Source: Actinomycetota bacterium (GTDB lineage Bacteria > Actinomycetota > Geothermincolia > Geothermincolales > RBG-13-55-18). Taken from it: a DNA stretch of 64,000 bases. The translations under genes and the position numbers were made by a program. The notes under the pieces were generated by a model that was not told the DNA's origin, made no database searches, and was given only the letters and a program-made list of their open reading frames with translations. The DNA lies in assembly GCA_028697145.1 (NCBI GenBank), contig JAQVFR010000006.1, positions 26,737-90,736 of the forward strand. Reading direction: 5' to 3'. The stretch's first letter is position 1. Each line of letters opens with the position of its first letter. Positions 17,450-25,440 of the stretch are shown one piece after another.

Positions 17450-17690
17450 TCAGAATCTCTGCTCGGTGCGGGCGATGATCGAATCCTGAAGGCCCCTGGA
17501 GAGGTCGACGAAGTAGGCGCTGTACCCCGCCACCCTGATTACCAGGTCCTGATACTCCTCCGGTTTTTCCTGCGCCTGCAGGAGGGTCTCCCGATCGACC
17601 ACGTTGAACTGGATGTGGCTGATCCCCAAGTCACCCCAGGCACGCAGGTAATCCACGAATCTCTTCTTGGTGATCAGCGACAATTAGAAT
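17450..17690 (-). pseudogene. C-terminal fragment of a glycyl radical enzyme
   Basis: About 77 codons encode the glycyl radical domain and C-terminus of a pyruvate-formate-lyase/benzylsuccinate-synthase-type enzyme: [34 protein letters not shown] with the radical glycine in RVAGY, and a natural end at RTEQRF. The roughly 700 residues that should precede it are missing. In frame, the upstream sequence meets a TAA just before TTGTCG, and the reading passes into a methyltransferase fragment. No activating enzyme is adjacent. A remnant left by a deletion or recombination event. Confidence 0.75.
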
Positions 17691-18023
17691 TCCCGGCAGC
17701 GGGCGCGTGATATCCGCGACCTTTGCCTCGATATTCCCTATTCCCCGCGCGGCGATCTTCTCCAATAGGGCATCGATCATATCCGGCCAGCAATCCAGCG
17801 CATACACCACCCCCGTCTCCCCAACAATACTGGATGCCCGGAGAGCATAATCTCCCGGCCCGCAGCCCAAATCCAGAAAGGAGTCTCCTTTCTCAATTCC
17901 GAGCGCGCCGAAGATCAGCTCCGGATCGTGCATCCAGAAGCTGCTCGGGTCGCTTCCGTGCTTGTGATCCCCGTGGCCATTATCTCGCCTGCACCCCTGT
18001 CCGCTGCTCAGGGTCGGTCACCT
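17690..18023 (-). pseudogene. N-terminal fragment of a class I methyltransferase
   Basis: Reads GDHKHGSDPSSFWMHDPE, then FLDLGCGPGDYALRAS (motif I), VYALDCWPDMID and AKVADITRPLPG, then stops matching. The remaining half of the fold is absent, and the reading continues across a junction into out-of-frame glycyl-radical-enzyme DNA. The histidine-rich start extends upstream of the first ATG to a CTG that has GGAGGTGA 6 nt before it, so the true start was probably that CTG or a mutated codon. The 137 nt between 17313 and 17449 on the other side of the scar hold nothing recognisable. Confidence 0.65.
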
Positions 18024-18166
18024 CCGTTTGCTGCCGGCAGAGTATTTGCTCCCAATCGCAAAGATCTATTCTCCGGGACGGAACCCTCCACTGGGAAACT
18101 TCTTGTTAACCAAGCTGTCAATGAATCGCCTAAGGGACCTTAGGGGCCGCCTTGAACTTGACTACC

Positions 18167-18370
18167 TCAGCCGGATGGAAGCAGGTGGAACTCGACGGAG
18201 GCGGGCTCCTTCACCCTGCGTGAGGCATCAAGGACCTCGATACCCACCATGTTCCCTTCCCCGTCGAAGTCGATGATGATTCCGGGTTTCTCCTCATCGC
18301 TCTCGACTATTGGATTTTCGTTGAACCTTATGGTAAGGGTATCGGTTTCCTTGTCATAAGTTACTTTCAT
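18167..18370 (-). CDS. DUF2283 family small protein (antitoxin-like partner)
   Basis: Protein of 67 residues: MKVTYDKETDTLTIRF and GIIIDFDGEGNMVGIEVLDAS are the conserved blocks of DUF2283. These proteins are small beta-rich units of uncertain biochemical role, frequently encoded directly after DUF4258 proteins. Here the start codon overlaps the DUF4258 stop (ATGA), so the two are translationally coupled. By analogy with toxin-antitoxin gene order it may be the neutralising partner, but this is not proven for the family. Confidence 0.8.
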   Translation of the reverse strand: MKVTYDKETDTLTIRFNENPIVESDEEKPGIIIDFDGEGNMVGIEVLDASRRVKEPASVEFHLLPSG

Positions 18371-18633
18371 GCCTCGGTCCTCCAGTACTTGTCGACCTTG
18401 CTCGTCCGATAGACGGTAACCACCTCGATTTGCCGCCTATCTACATCTACGAAAACCCGATACAGATAAATGCGAGGTGGGTCACCCTCCAATCTCCGGG
18501 CTTGATACACCTTCCGGCCTTTGCGAACCTCATATTCCTGCTCATGCGATTCAATAATCTCATATGCCGTCTCTTCGGGTATACCCCTCCTCGACATCTC
18601 CCGACGCGCGTGGTCCGTAAGCCGGAATTCCAT
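18367..18633 (-). CDS. DUF4258 family protein (RelE/ribonuclease-like toxin candidate)
   Basis: Protein of 88 residues with LTDHARREMSRRGI at the N-terminus and EYEVRKGRKVYQARRL..DPPRIYLYRVFVD, VVTVYRTSKVDKYW in the C-terminal half, the DUF4258 pattern. It has the small basic make-up of RelE/BECR-type toxins, and its H-A-R motif is conserved in the family. Coupled to DUF2283 by a 4-nt overlap. Sits in a lower-GC patch beside pseudogene fragments, consistent with a horizontally acquired module. Toxicity is an inference. Confidence 0.75.
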   Translation of the reverse strand: MEFRLTDHARREMSRRGIPEETAYEIIESHEQEYEVRKGRKVYQARRLEGDPPRIYLYRVFVDVDRRQIEVVTVYRTSKVDKYWRTEA

Positions 18634-19046
18634 ACCGGTGTTCTCCCCCTGTCTTTATATGCCCTGAATCCATCTTGAAATAGCGTATTATGCAGCGACG
18701 ACCTGTCCGGCTGCAGATTGAAGGCTGGGTTCAGGTCATCTTGACGTTCGGAAATGGGCACGATTTGGACACAACTGAGAACCCGTCCTTTTTACAACTC
18801 CTTCATGTATAGCAACCTTTAATCGTAAAAAGAGCAGCTTAAAGCAGCGATAAGTGAAGAGCTAGGATCTTGATTCTGCCGGGTTTCTTTCAGAGCACAG
18901 CGCCTTTCGAGGCATGAGAGCCTCCCGGTAAAGGCATAGAATGCAAGACGTCTTAAAGCACTTCTTGTTTCCCAGAACGCCCCTATAGCCGCTTGTCAAC
19001 CCTCCCGCAGGGCGAGGGGTTGAAATCCATGTAACCACCATCGCTC
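18634..19046. other. Lower-GC intergenic stretch, no gene seen
   Basis: About 410 nt with visibly lower GC than the flanks and stop codons in all frames at short spacing. No tRNA, coding frame or IS ends were recognised. A single GAGGGGTTGAAATCC-like string near 19015 resembles the tail of some CRISPR repeats but occurs only once. Confidence 0.5.
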
Positions 19047-19076
19047 TTGTGATGGGTTCACGGCGTTCCCTACAAT
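19047..19076 (+). promoter_or_regulatory. Sigma-70-type promoter of the 150-residue unknown protein
   Basis: TTGTGA is separated by 18 nt from TACAAT. The predicted start is about 50 nt upstream of the ATG at 19134, whose ribosome site is AAGGAG. Confidence 0.5.
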
Positions 19077-19133
19077 AGTCTCGTTGCGGACCCCTTTGTC
19101 TTTGCGTCTCGGCAAGCCGGGAAGGAGAATGTC

Positions 19134-19586
19134 ATGGATAAGCTCGTCGTTGCATCCAAGGTCATGAAGCCCGTGGTCAAGATGGTGGGAGCGCAGAACC
19201 GGCTGATGGTGCGGGTTCCGGGAGGCAAGGCCATGGTAGGAGCGATGAACCGCGCCCTCGGGAAGCTGTTGCCCCGGCTCTCATTCCTCGGCTTCAGAAA
19301 AGATCCCTCCTACGAGAACGCCCTCCACAACTGGGAGACCTACCTGGTCCTGGTGGGTGCCGGCGATTACGAGAAGGAGACCCGTGGCCCCCGGGAGAAT
19401 GTCTACACTTTTCACAAGTGCCCGGCCGGGTTCTGCCGCTCGGCGCATGCGGATGCATGCGATGCCACCATGGTGCTCGATCACAGCGTGGTGGAAAGCT
19501 CCGGAGCCCGCCTCAGGGTCGACAAGACGATCCCGGTGGACGGCGTCTGCGTCGAAGTCGTGGTGCCCGCTGGCGGGAGCGTTTGA
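19134..19586 (+). CDS. Conserved-looking unknown protein with cysteine motifs
   Basis: Protein of 150 residues that I do not recognise with certainty. N-terminal half is basic/hydrophobic (VMKPVVKMVGAQNRLMVRVPGG). The C-terminal half has FHKCPAGFCRSAH and DACDATMVLDHSVVES, then RVDKTIPVDGVCVEVVV. Four cysteines spaced this way and the D....G..L....TI..G...C order resemble L-2-amino-thiazoline-4-carboxylate-hydrolase-like domains (PF14196), a weak guess. AAGGAG precedes the ATG. Convergent with the priming sugar transferase; a strong shared terminator lies between them. Confidence 0.6.
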   Translation: MDKLVVASKVMKPVVKMVGAQNRLMVRVPGGKAMVGAMNRALGKLLPRLSFLGFRKDPSYENALHNWETYLVLVGAGDYEKETRGPRENVYTFHKCPAGFCRSAHADACDATMVLDHSVVESSGARLRVDKTIPVDGVCVEVVVPAGGSV

Positions 19587-19625
19587 GGGAATGAACGACG
19601 CTGGCGGACCGGGGCTGGAAATCGA

Positions 19626-19653
19626 AACCGGGTGGCCGTCAGGCCACCCGGTT
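19626..19653. terminator. Bidirectional terminator hairpin between convergent genes
   Basis: A perfect 12-bp stem, AACCGGGTGGCC with GGCCACCCGGTT, closed by a 4-nt loop. On the minus strand it is followed by TTTCGATTT. It separates the 150-residue unknown protein (plus) from the polyprenyl glycosylphosphotransferase (minus). Confidence 0.75.
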
Positions 19654-19696
19654 CCCCCAAACCCCCCTACGCTATAGTCCTTGTCCTTGCCCGCTC

Positions 19697-21298
19697 CTAG
19701 TAGGCTCCGTTGGAGGAGAGGACCGCGGAGAAGGTCCTCAGGATTATCTTGACGTCTGTCCACACCGACCAGGTCTCTATGTAGAAGAGGTCCAGCTTTA
19801 TCATCTCGTCGAAGGGGAGTTCGCTGCGCCCGCTCACCTGCCACGGGCCGGTGATACCTGGTTTGACGTTCAGCCTCTGCTTGTGCCAGTCCTTGTATCC
19901 CTGGACCTCTTCCTTTATATGAGGCCTGGGCCCCACCAGGCTCATCTTGCCGGAGAGGACGTTGAATATCTGCGGCAGCTCGTCGATGGAGAACTTGCGG
20001 ATCCACTTTCCCACCCGCGTTACGCGCGGGTCGTCCTGGATCTTCCAGCACAGCCAGCCGTTCTCGGCGTTGGTGTCGCTCTTGACCAGCTCTTCCTGCA
20101 TCTTGCAGGCACCGTCCACCATGGAACGGAACTTCAGGCAGTTGAAGCACCTGCCGTTCTTCCCCACCCTTTTGTGACGGAAGAAGACCGGCCCGGGCGA
20201 GTCCAGTTTGATCGCTATGGCGGTTACGGCCAGGATAGGCCAGACGAGCAGGAGCACGATGGTCCCCAGCACGTAGTCCTCGGCGGCCTTGATCAGCCTG
20301 CGGTAACCCCCGATCTTCTTTTCGCGCAGGCGGATGAGGGGGATGCCCCCGATCTCGTTGACCTTTATCTCGTCCGTTATCACCTCGAAGAGGCGGGGGA
20401 CGATGCAGCACTCCACTCCCATCTTGTTGCACCGCGATGCCAGGTTGAGGAGCTGCTCCGAGGACGCGCCGGTGAAGGCGATAACCACCTTCTCCACATC
20501 GAAATCCTCGATGATGCGGGTGAGGTCGGTCAGTCCTCCCAGCACGCGCATGCCTTTTAGCTCTGGTTCGGAGAATTCCACGTATAGCGGGTCGTCGTCG
20601 ATCAATCCTATCGGGCGCAATCCGAAGGAGTCGTGCCGCTGCAGTTTGCGCGCGACCTCCTTTCCCACCTTGCCGGCGCCGACGATGAGGGTGTTGCGCA
20701 TCACGATGTCGCTTATGCCCACGGAAGACAGCAGCAGCTGCAGCAGCATGCGGCCCGCGAAGAGGAAGAAGATGGACAGCATCCAGAAGAACACCAGGAA
20801 GCCGCGGGTGGCAACCGAGGAGTCCAGCAGAAAGGACATGATGAGCAGGAACACGAGATAGACGTTCACCGCCCCCATGATCCTGGGTATGCGGTCCAGG
20901 ATGCGCACGCGCGTGCGGGTCTCGTACATCCCGCATATCTTGAGGGCGAAGAACAGGATGGGCGAGGTCACGAGCATGACGAGGGCGATATCGCCGAACG
21001 TCGCGACGTTCTCGGGAGGGAAGGCGCGGAGTACGGCTGCGTTCTCGAACCTGATCCAGTACGATACCCAAATAGCCAGGAAAAAGGCGATCCCGTCCAC
21101 GAACAGGCGGGAAGCCACGCGCGCAGCGACCTCGAGCCGCTTGGAGACCGGGCGCTCCAGCAGGCTCATCTCGGCTTCGGAGAGAATGGCGATAAGCTCC
21201 TCGTCCGATATGCCCCCGGCCGCGGGTAAGGCTACCTGCACCTCCGCGAATCCTGTCTCGGTCTCAGACAACCCGTTTTTCGTCAGCTGCCGTTCCAT
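19697..21298 (-). CDS. Exopolysaccharide polyprenyl glycosylphosphotransferase (priming sugar transferase)
   Basis: Starts glycan synthesis by transferring a sugar-1-phosphate from a nucleotide sugar to undecaprenyl phosphate (WbaP/WcaJ class). Of 533 residues, 66-190 hold four to five transmembrane helices and about 195-310 a Rossmann-type CoA_binding_3 domain (NTLIVGAGKVGKEVARKL). One helix follows near 345. The C-terminal catalytic domain has DSPGPVFFRHKRVGKNGR, KFRSM, W.IQDDPRVTRVGKWIRK.SIDELPQ and SLVGPRPHI. All signature blocks of the bacterial sugar transferase family (PF02397) are intact. GGAGG precedes the ATG, which overlaps the upstream GT4 gene by 35 nt. Confidence 0.92.
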   Translation of the reverse strand: MERQLTKNGLSETETGFAEVQVALPAAGGISDEELIAILSEAEMSLLERPVSKRLEVAARVASRLFVDGIAFFLAIWVSYWIRFENAAVLRAFPPENVATFGDIALVMLVTSPILFFALKICGMYETRTRVRILDRIPRIMGAVNVYLVFLLIMSFLLDSSVATRGFLVFFWMLSIFFLFAGRMLLQLLLSSVGISDIVMRNTLIVGAGKVGKEVARKLQRHDSFGLRPIGLIDDDPLYVEFSEPELKGMRVLGGLTDLTRIIEDFDVEKVVIAFTGASSEQLLNLASRCNKMGVECCIVPRLFEVITDEIKVNEIGGIPLIRLREKKIGGYRRLIKAAEDYVLGTIVLLLVWPILAVTAIAIKLDSPGPVFFRHKRVGKNGRCFNCLKFRSMVDGACKMQEELVKSDTNAENGWLCWKIQDDPRVTRVGKWIRKFSIDELPQIFNVLSGKMSLVGPRPHIKEEVQGYKDWHKQRLNVKPGITGPWQVSGRSELPFDEMIKLDLFYIETWSVWTDVKIILRTFSAVLSSNGAY

Positions 21299-22472
21299 TA
21301 TGCCCCTCCATGTTTGTGTCGGGTACGGGAACGCTTATGAGGTGCCCCGTCTTGGTGAGAGTCGCCTGGCTATGCGAAAAGCTTTTCCACGCTTGCTCGA
21401 CATTGGCGAGCATATTTTGCTTGAACACGGCGACGTCGAAGGTCATGGCATGCCGTCTTGACGTTTCGGGGTCGAAACGCCCGGGGTCGAAATCTCTTAT
21501 CGCCTCCTGCAGCGACTGGGAGTCCTGGCGGTCGAAGAAGATGCCCGTGACTCCCTCCACCACCGTCTCCAGGACGCCGCCCGCCCGCAGGGCGATCACC
21601 GGCCGGCCGGCCGCCATGGCCTCCAGGGGGACGATGCCGAAGTCCTCCTCCTGCGGGAAGATCAATGCCTGGCAGCGCGAATAAAGCTCACCCAGCTCCG
21701 CGTCGGACACCCTTCCCAGGAACTCTATGTTGGGGCCGGCCGCCGCGCGCAGCGAGTCCAGCTCGGAACCCGTGCCCGCGATCTTCAAGGGCAGGCCCAG
21801 CCGGTTGAAGGCCTCGACCACGATGTCCGCCCGCTTGTAGGGGATGAGCCTGCCCACCAGGAGAAAGTAATCGTCCACGGAGGGCGAGATGTTCAGCCAG
21901 GACGTGTTCACCGGCGGATAGATGACGTCCGCTTCCCGCCGGTAGTATTTCTCGATGCGCCTCGCCACGTGATGGCTGATGGCCACGAAGCGGTCGACGC
22001 GGTCCGCCGCGCAGCGATCCCATACCCTGAGGTAGTTGGTCATGTAAGGCATGACCGCCTTGACCAGGGGGTTCAGGACGCCGAAACGCGGATTGTCCAG
22101 GTAATGATGATAACCGCTCCAGTAATAGCGTATGGGCGTATAACAGTAGCATATGTGCAGGGTCTCCGGCCGCGTGATCACGCCCTTCGCCTCGGCGTGG
22201 CTGGAGGATATGACCACGTCGTATGCGGAGAGGTCGAAACGCTCGAAGGCGACCGTGCGCAGGAGGGGGAATGCCTGGTGCCTTGTCCTGGCGCCCGGCA
22301 CCTTCTGCAGGAAGGAGGTCCTGACGTCGCTATCCGCAAGTTCCGGGAACTGTTCCGGGACGAACACGGAGGTATATACGGGAGCCTCGGGATAGAGTTC
22401 ATGCAGGGCCAGAAGCACCCTCTCCGAGCCCGCCAGGTTTGTAAGCCATTCGTGTACCAGGGCTACTTTCAT
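21264..22472 (-). CDS. GT4 family glycosyltransferase (WbaZ-like mannosyltransferase)
   Basis: Protein of 402 residues: VALVHEWLTNLAGSERVL at the N-terminus, HICYCYTPIRYYW around residue 130, DRFVAISHHVARRIEKYY, FLLVGRLIPYKRADIVVEA, and donor-site EEDFGIVPLEAMAAGRPVIA near 290. The CYCYTPIRYYW block is typical of the WbaZ/MtfB mannosyltransferase group. First gene after a near-consensus promoter 115 nt upstream and translated into the priming transferase through a 35-nt overlap. Substrates are not proven. Confidence 0.87.
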   Translation of the reverse strand: MKVALVHEWLTNLAGSERVLLALHELYPEAPVYTSVFVPEQFPELADSDVRTSFLQKVPGARTRHQAFPLLRTVAFERFDLSAYDVVISSSHAEAKGVITRPETLHICYCYTPIRYYWSGYHHYLDNPRFGVLNPLVKAVMPYMTNYLRVWDRCAADRVDRFVAISHHVARRIEKYYRREADVIYPPVNTSWLNISPSVDDYFLLVGRLIPYKRADIVVEAFNRLGLPLKIAGTGSELDSLRAAAGPNIEFLGRVSDAELGELYSRCQALIFPQEEDFGIVPLEAMAAGRPVIALRAGGVLETVVEGVTGIFFDRQDSQSLQEAIRDFDPGRFDPETSRRHAMTFDVAVFKQNMLANVEQAWKSFSHSQATLTKTGHLISVPVPDTNMEGHNGTAADEKRVV

Positions 22473-22597
22473 CGCTTCCCGTCGTCCTTCATCGCCGCGG
22501 CGTCAACTATACACCGTTAGAAACGCTGCCTCGTCCTTCGCGATCAAGCGGTGAAAGTAACCGGTGAGTCGTAGAGGACGGAGCCGGGTAAAAGGGA

Positions 22598-22626
22598 ATT
22601 ATATCTGTATAGATAGGAAGTATCAA
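22598..22626 (-). promoter_or_regulatory. Near-consensus promoter of the priming-transferase operon
   Basis: On the minus strand TTGATA, 17 nt, TATAAT. The leader to the GT4 start is about 115 nt. The surrounding 596-nt divergent gap (22473-23068) otherwise holds AT-rich blocks around 22780-22860 without an open frame; no comparably clear plus-strand promoter was found. Confidence 0.75.
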
Positions 22627-23068
22627 ACATAAATGATTCTTCGCCCGTGTTGTTTTCACCTTTTGCGCCCGAATTTTTGTCCTCCAAACACCCCCAGTTA
22701 GTGCCCGCTTGTCTCTTGCCGGCCTCTCTGCCCGTTCCTGTAAGCCAGTCGGGCTGCGCCGTTAAACAACCTTCCTGTACAATTAATCTTACATTGTTTG
22801 GTGCTTAAATCAAGTTACCCGTAAGTAATTTAACAGAATCACAACCTGAATGTAACGTCATCGTAACAAATTCCCCGCAAGACGGACGTGCGCGATGATC
22901 GTCGGCGAGGTGGCCCCTGCCTTGACGGCGTTGCCGCACGATTCTCGATATACACCACCACGCGATTGTGGTAAAAATATATTCCCGGTTCATGGGGCGG
23001 CGCCGATGCCGAAAGGGTAACCGTGTGGGTGCAGGGGCGTGCGCTACGATCGAGATGAGGAGAACATG

Positions 23069-24043
23069 ATGGAAGAGGGCGTTCAGGAAAAACCGAAGCT
23101 GTTGTTCCGTTTGCTCGAGGGCGCGTTCATGGCCCAGTTCCACGTCATCAAAGCGCTATCCTATATCCTTCCCCCTTCCGTGCTCTGCCTCATCCCCAAG
23201 GCGATGGGCATCGCCTTTTTCTACGCCCGGCCCGGGATGCGCCGCAGGCTCCTGCAGCGGATCACCGAGGCTATGCCGGAGATCAGCGACCCACGCGAAC
23301 TGGGCCGTCTTGGCCGCGAGGTCTGCGTCGGGGTGTTCATGCCCCTCTTCGACATCTTCATCCTGGCGCGGCACGGAGACCGCTACATGCGGGAGCTGCG
23401 CCTGGAGGGGATGGACTTGCTCGAGGAGGCGGAGGCGCGGGGCAAGGGCATTATCTTCACCGGCGCGCATACGGGCGCCATCGGCATCATCCACGCGGTC
23501 ATGGCGCGCCTGGGCAAGCCGTACACGCCCATCGCCTTCAACCCCAAGGACACGGAACTGCCCCGTTACGTGGAGACCCTGGAGTTTTGCAGCGGCATCC
23601 TGGGATGCGATGTCGAGGAGCCGGTGTTCTTCGTAGGGGAGGACATCATCCCCAAGGTCAAGGAGCACCTGAAGGCGGGCAAGCGTATCGGCCTCACCTT
23701 CGACATAGGCGGGAGCGGTATAGTGGATTTCTTCGGACGGCCGGCGGCCTTAGCCACCGGGGTCGCCCATTTCGCCTACGATTCCGGCGCCCCCGTCGTC
23801 CTCTTCTCCCTGCGGCGGGGCAAGGGCCCCTTCGACAACTGCCTGAATGTCTCGGGGGTCGTCACCTGCGACCCCGCCGCGGACCGCAGGAGCGAGGTGT
23901 CGCGGGTGATGCAGGAGGTAGTGAAGTGCGGCGAGGAGATCATCCGCGAGATCCCCGGGCAGTGGATGAGCTGGTTCGGGCTCTGGAGTTTCTGGCAGGG
24001 GGCGCGGGATATCATGGAGGGCAAAGCAAAGCAGCGGGGTTGA
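23069..24043 (+). CDS. LpxL/PatA-like lysophospholipid acyltransferase with altered active site
   Basis: Protein of 324 residues with the layout of the LpxL/LpxM/PatA acyltransferase family: N-terminal hydrophobic region, then IIFTGAHTGAIGIIHAVMARLG, then GKRIGLTFDIGGSGIVDFFGRPAALATGVAHFA with the family's F.G....GG.A block. In active members the histidine is followed five residues later by D or E (H.GNWE). Here the sequence is H-T-G-A-I-G, so the acid is missing. The protein may be inactive or use another residue. The chosen ATG has GAGGAGA 5 nt upstream. Substrate, perhaps a membrane glycolipid, is inferred only. Confidence 0.75.
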   Translation: MEEGVQEKPKLLFRLLEGAFMAQFHVIKALSYILPPSVLCLIPKAMGIAFFYARPGMRRRLLQRITEAMPEISDPRELGRLGREVCVGVFMPLFDIFILARHGDRYMRELRLEGMDLLEEAEARGKGIIFTGAHTGAIGIIHAVMARLGKPYTPIAFNPKDTELPRYVETLEFCSGILGCDVEEPVFFVGEDIIPKVKEHLKAGKRIGLTFDIGGSGIVDFFGRPAALATGVAHFAYDSGAPVVLFSLRRGKGPFDNCLNVSGVVTCDPAADRRSEVSRVMQEVVKCGEEIIREIPGQWMSWFGLWSFWQGARDIMEGKAKQRG

Positions 24044-24061
24044 GCAAGGGTCTTAAGCCTT

Positions 24062-24351
24062 ATGGCCTATCGAGCGAGCGACGCAGGAAAAGCGGCCGGC
24101 ACAAGGGCAGCACCCGCCCCCGACCTCTTTCTCAGAACGGCCGAGTTCACCCTCCTCCTCCTATTTCACCTCAACCGGGCGCTGGCTTCGTTCGTCCCTC
24201 CCGACGTGATGAAGGGCCTCTCTATATGCTCTGCGGGTACCTCGCCTGTTCCTTCTTCCCCCCCATGAGGCACCGCCTCGACGACAAGATCGCCGAGGCC
24301 ATGCCGGAGATCACCGGCAGAGAGAGGAAGACCGGCGGCGGTGACGGGTAG
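24062..24351 (+). pseudogene. Decayed, frameshifted duplicate of the acyltransferase N-terminus
   Basis: In one frame the sequence reads LRTAEFTLLLLFHLNRALASFVPPDVMKGL and in another, after a shift near 24220, CGYLACSFFPPMRHRLDDKIAEAMPEITG. Together they align with the upstream acyltransferase (LLEGAFMAQFHVIKALSYILPPSV, then PGMRRRLLQRITEAMPEIS). The match stops there, so about two thirds of the gene is gone. This is a tandem duplication that has decayed or was never complete. Confidence 0.65.
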
Positions 24352-24398
24352 AGGCTGTGGGGCGCCGCCCGGCGCAGGGCGCAGGGCCCGGCGTCAGT

Positions 24399-25367
24399 TC
24401 ATCGAGCGAGGGCGTTCCAGTGCCAGGGATATCTGGACAGGATGGGAATTTTACCTATAGCCTCGTCCAGGGGAATGGCCGCCTTCTCCAGGGGAAAAAG
24501 GCGCAGGTTCCGTCCCACCATCTGAGAGAACTCGGTGGAGACGAAAAAGATCGCGGCGGAGAGGTAGCCCGCCGGCTTCAGGCGGATGCGGGTGAAACCG
24601 GCCTCCCTCAGCAGCCCTTCGAGCTGGTCCCGGGAGAAACCCTCCGTGAGTTTGTCCGCCTCCGAGACCATCTCCTCCCCGCCGATGGGCTTGTCCACGA
24701 TGCTCTTCACCGCCTTGAGCAGGAGCTTGCCCAGGGGATAGATGGTGTGGTTCTGCCAGCTATTGGGCTCCGTACCCAGCGAGAATACTCCCCCCGGTTT
24801 GAGGACGCGGACGATCTCCCTCAGGCAATTCAGGGGGTCGGGAAGGTGATGCAGGCAGGCCACCATGAAGGCGCCGTCAAATGAGTCGTCGGCGAAGGGA
24901 AGGAATTCCGCGTCCGTGAGGAGGTGGTCGCAGGAATCGCCGTAGCCGTTTTCCCGGTGCAGCCTGCGCGCTTCCCCGAGGTGCCCTGGCGCGATGTCCG
25001 TCTCCACCACCCGGTAACCGGACCTCAGCAGCTCCAGCCCGTCGGTGCCGAGGCCGCAGCCGACCTCCAGTATGAGCGAACCGGTGGGCAGGAGCCGCAG
25101 GTCATCGAGGAACGACTCGTGGTAGTGGAGGTAAAATGGACTGTCCCGCCAGGTCGCGTGCATGTCCAGGTAGTACCCGATCTTTTCCGTGTAGTGCTCC
25201 CTCTCGGACAGCTTGAGGTCCGAGGACTGTGGCGGGAGAAGGTCCCACAGGCCGTCCAGCATCGTGAATGCGATCTCGCATGCCGGGCAGGCAAGCCCGC
25301 CCGCTTCTTTCTCCAGCGGGCCCCTGCAGGACGGACACCGCAGCATCTCCTCGACGACGGTCATCAT
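24399..25367 (-). CDS. Zinc-ribbon SAM-dependent methyltransferase
   Basis: Protein of 322 residues. A Trm112-like zinc ribbon (CPSC...CPAC, residues 10-32) is joined to a class I methyltransferase: ILEVGCGLGTDGLELL motif I near residue 98, VVETDIAP, and FDGAFMVACLHHLPDP..CLREIVRVLKPGG. This ribbon-plus-methyltransferase layout is common in natural-product and lipid methyltransferases of the UbiE/COQ5 type. GGAGG lies 6 nt before the ATG. Substrate unknown. Confidence 0.82.
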   Translation of the reverse strand: MMTVVEEMLRCPSCRGPLEKEAGGLACPACEIAFTMLDGLWDLLPPQSSDLKLSEREHYTEKIGYYLDMHATWRDSPFYLHYHESFLDDLRLLPTGSLILEVGCGLGTDGLELLRSGYRVVETDIAPGHLGEARRLHRENGYGDSCDHLLTDAEFLPFADDSFDGAFMVACLHHLPDPLNCLREIVRVLKPGGVFSLGTEPNSWQNHTIYPLGKLLLKAVKSIVDKPIGGEEMVSEADKLTEGFSRDQLEGLLREAGFTRIRLKPAGYLSAAIFFVSTEFSQMVGRNLRLFPLEKAAIPLDEAIGKIPILSRYPWHWNALAR

Positions 25368-25440
25368 TTCAATCCTCCGAGCTTCTTATCGAACGCGAGG
25401 GGCGGGCATGCGCCCCGGGAAGGCGCCGACGGGATCGTCA

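Noticed and set aside
19005..19030. GAGGGGTTGAAATCC as a CRISPR repeat remnant
   Set aside because: Only one copy, no spacer array, no cas genes.
19080..19133. GACGCAAAG string (minus strand) recalling the c-di-GMP-I riboswitch core
   Set aside because: The GCAAACC partner and the stems are missing, and the strand is antisense to the only downstream gene.
19281..21071. 596-codon minus-strand frame across the priming transferase
   Set aside because: The transferase frame carries all family blocks; the other is low-complexity Arg/Gly/Ala.
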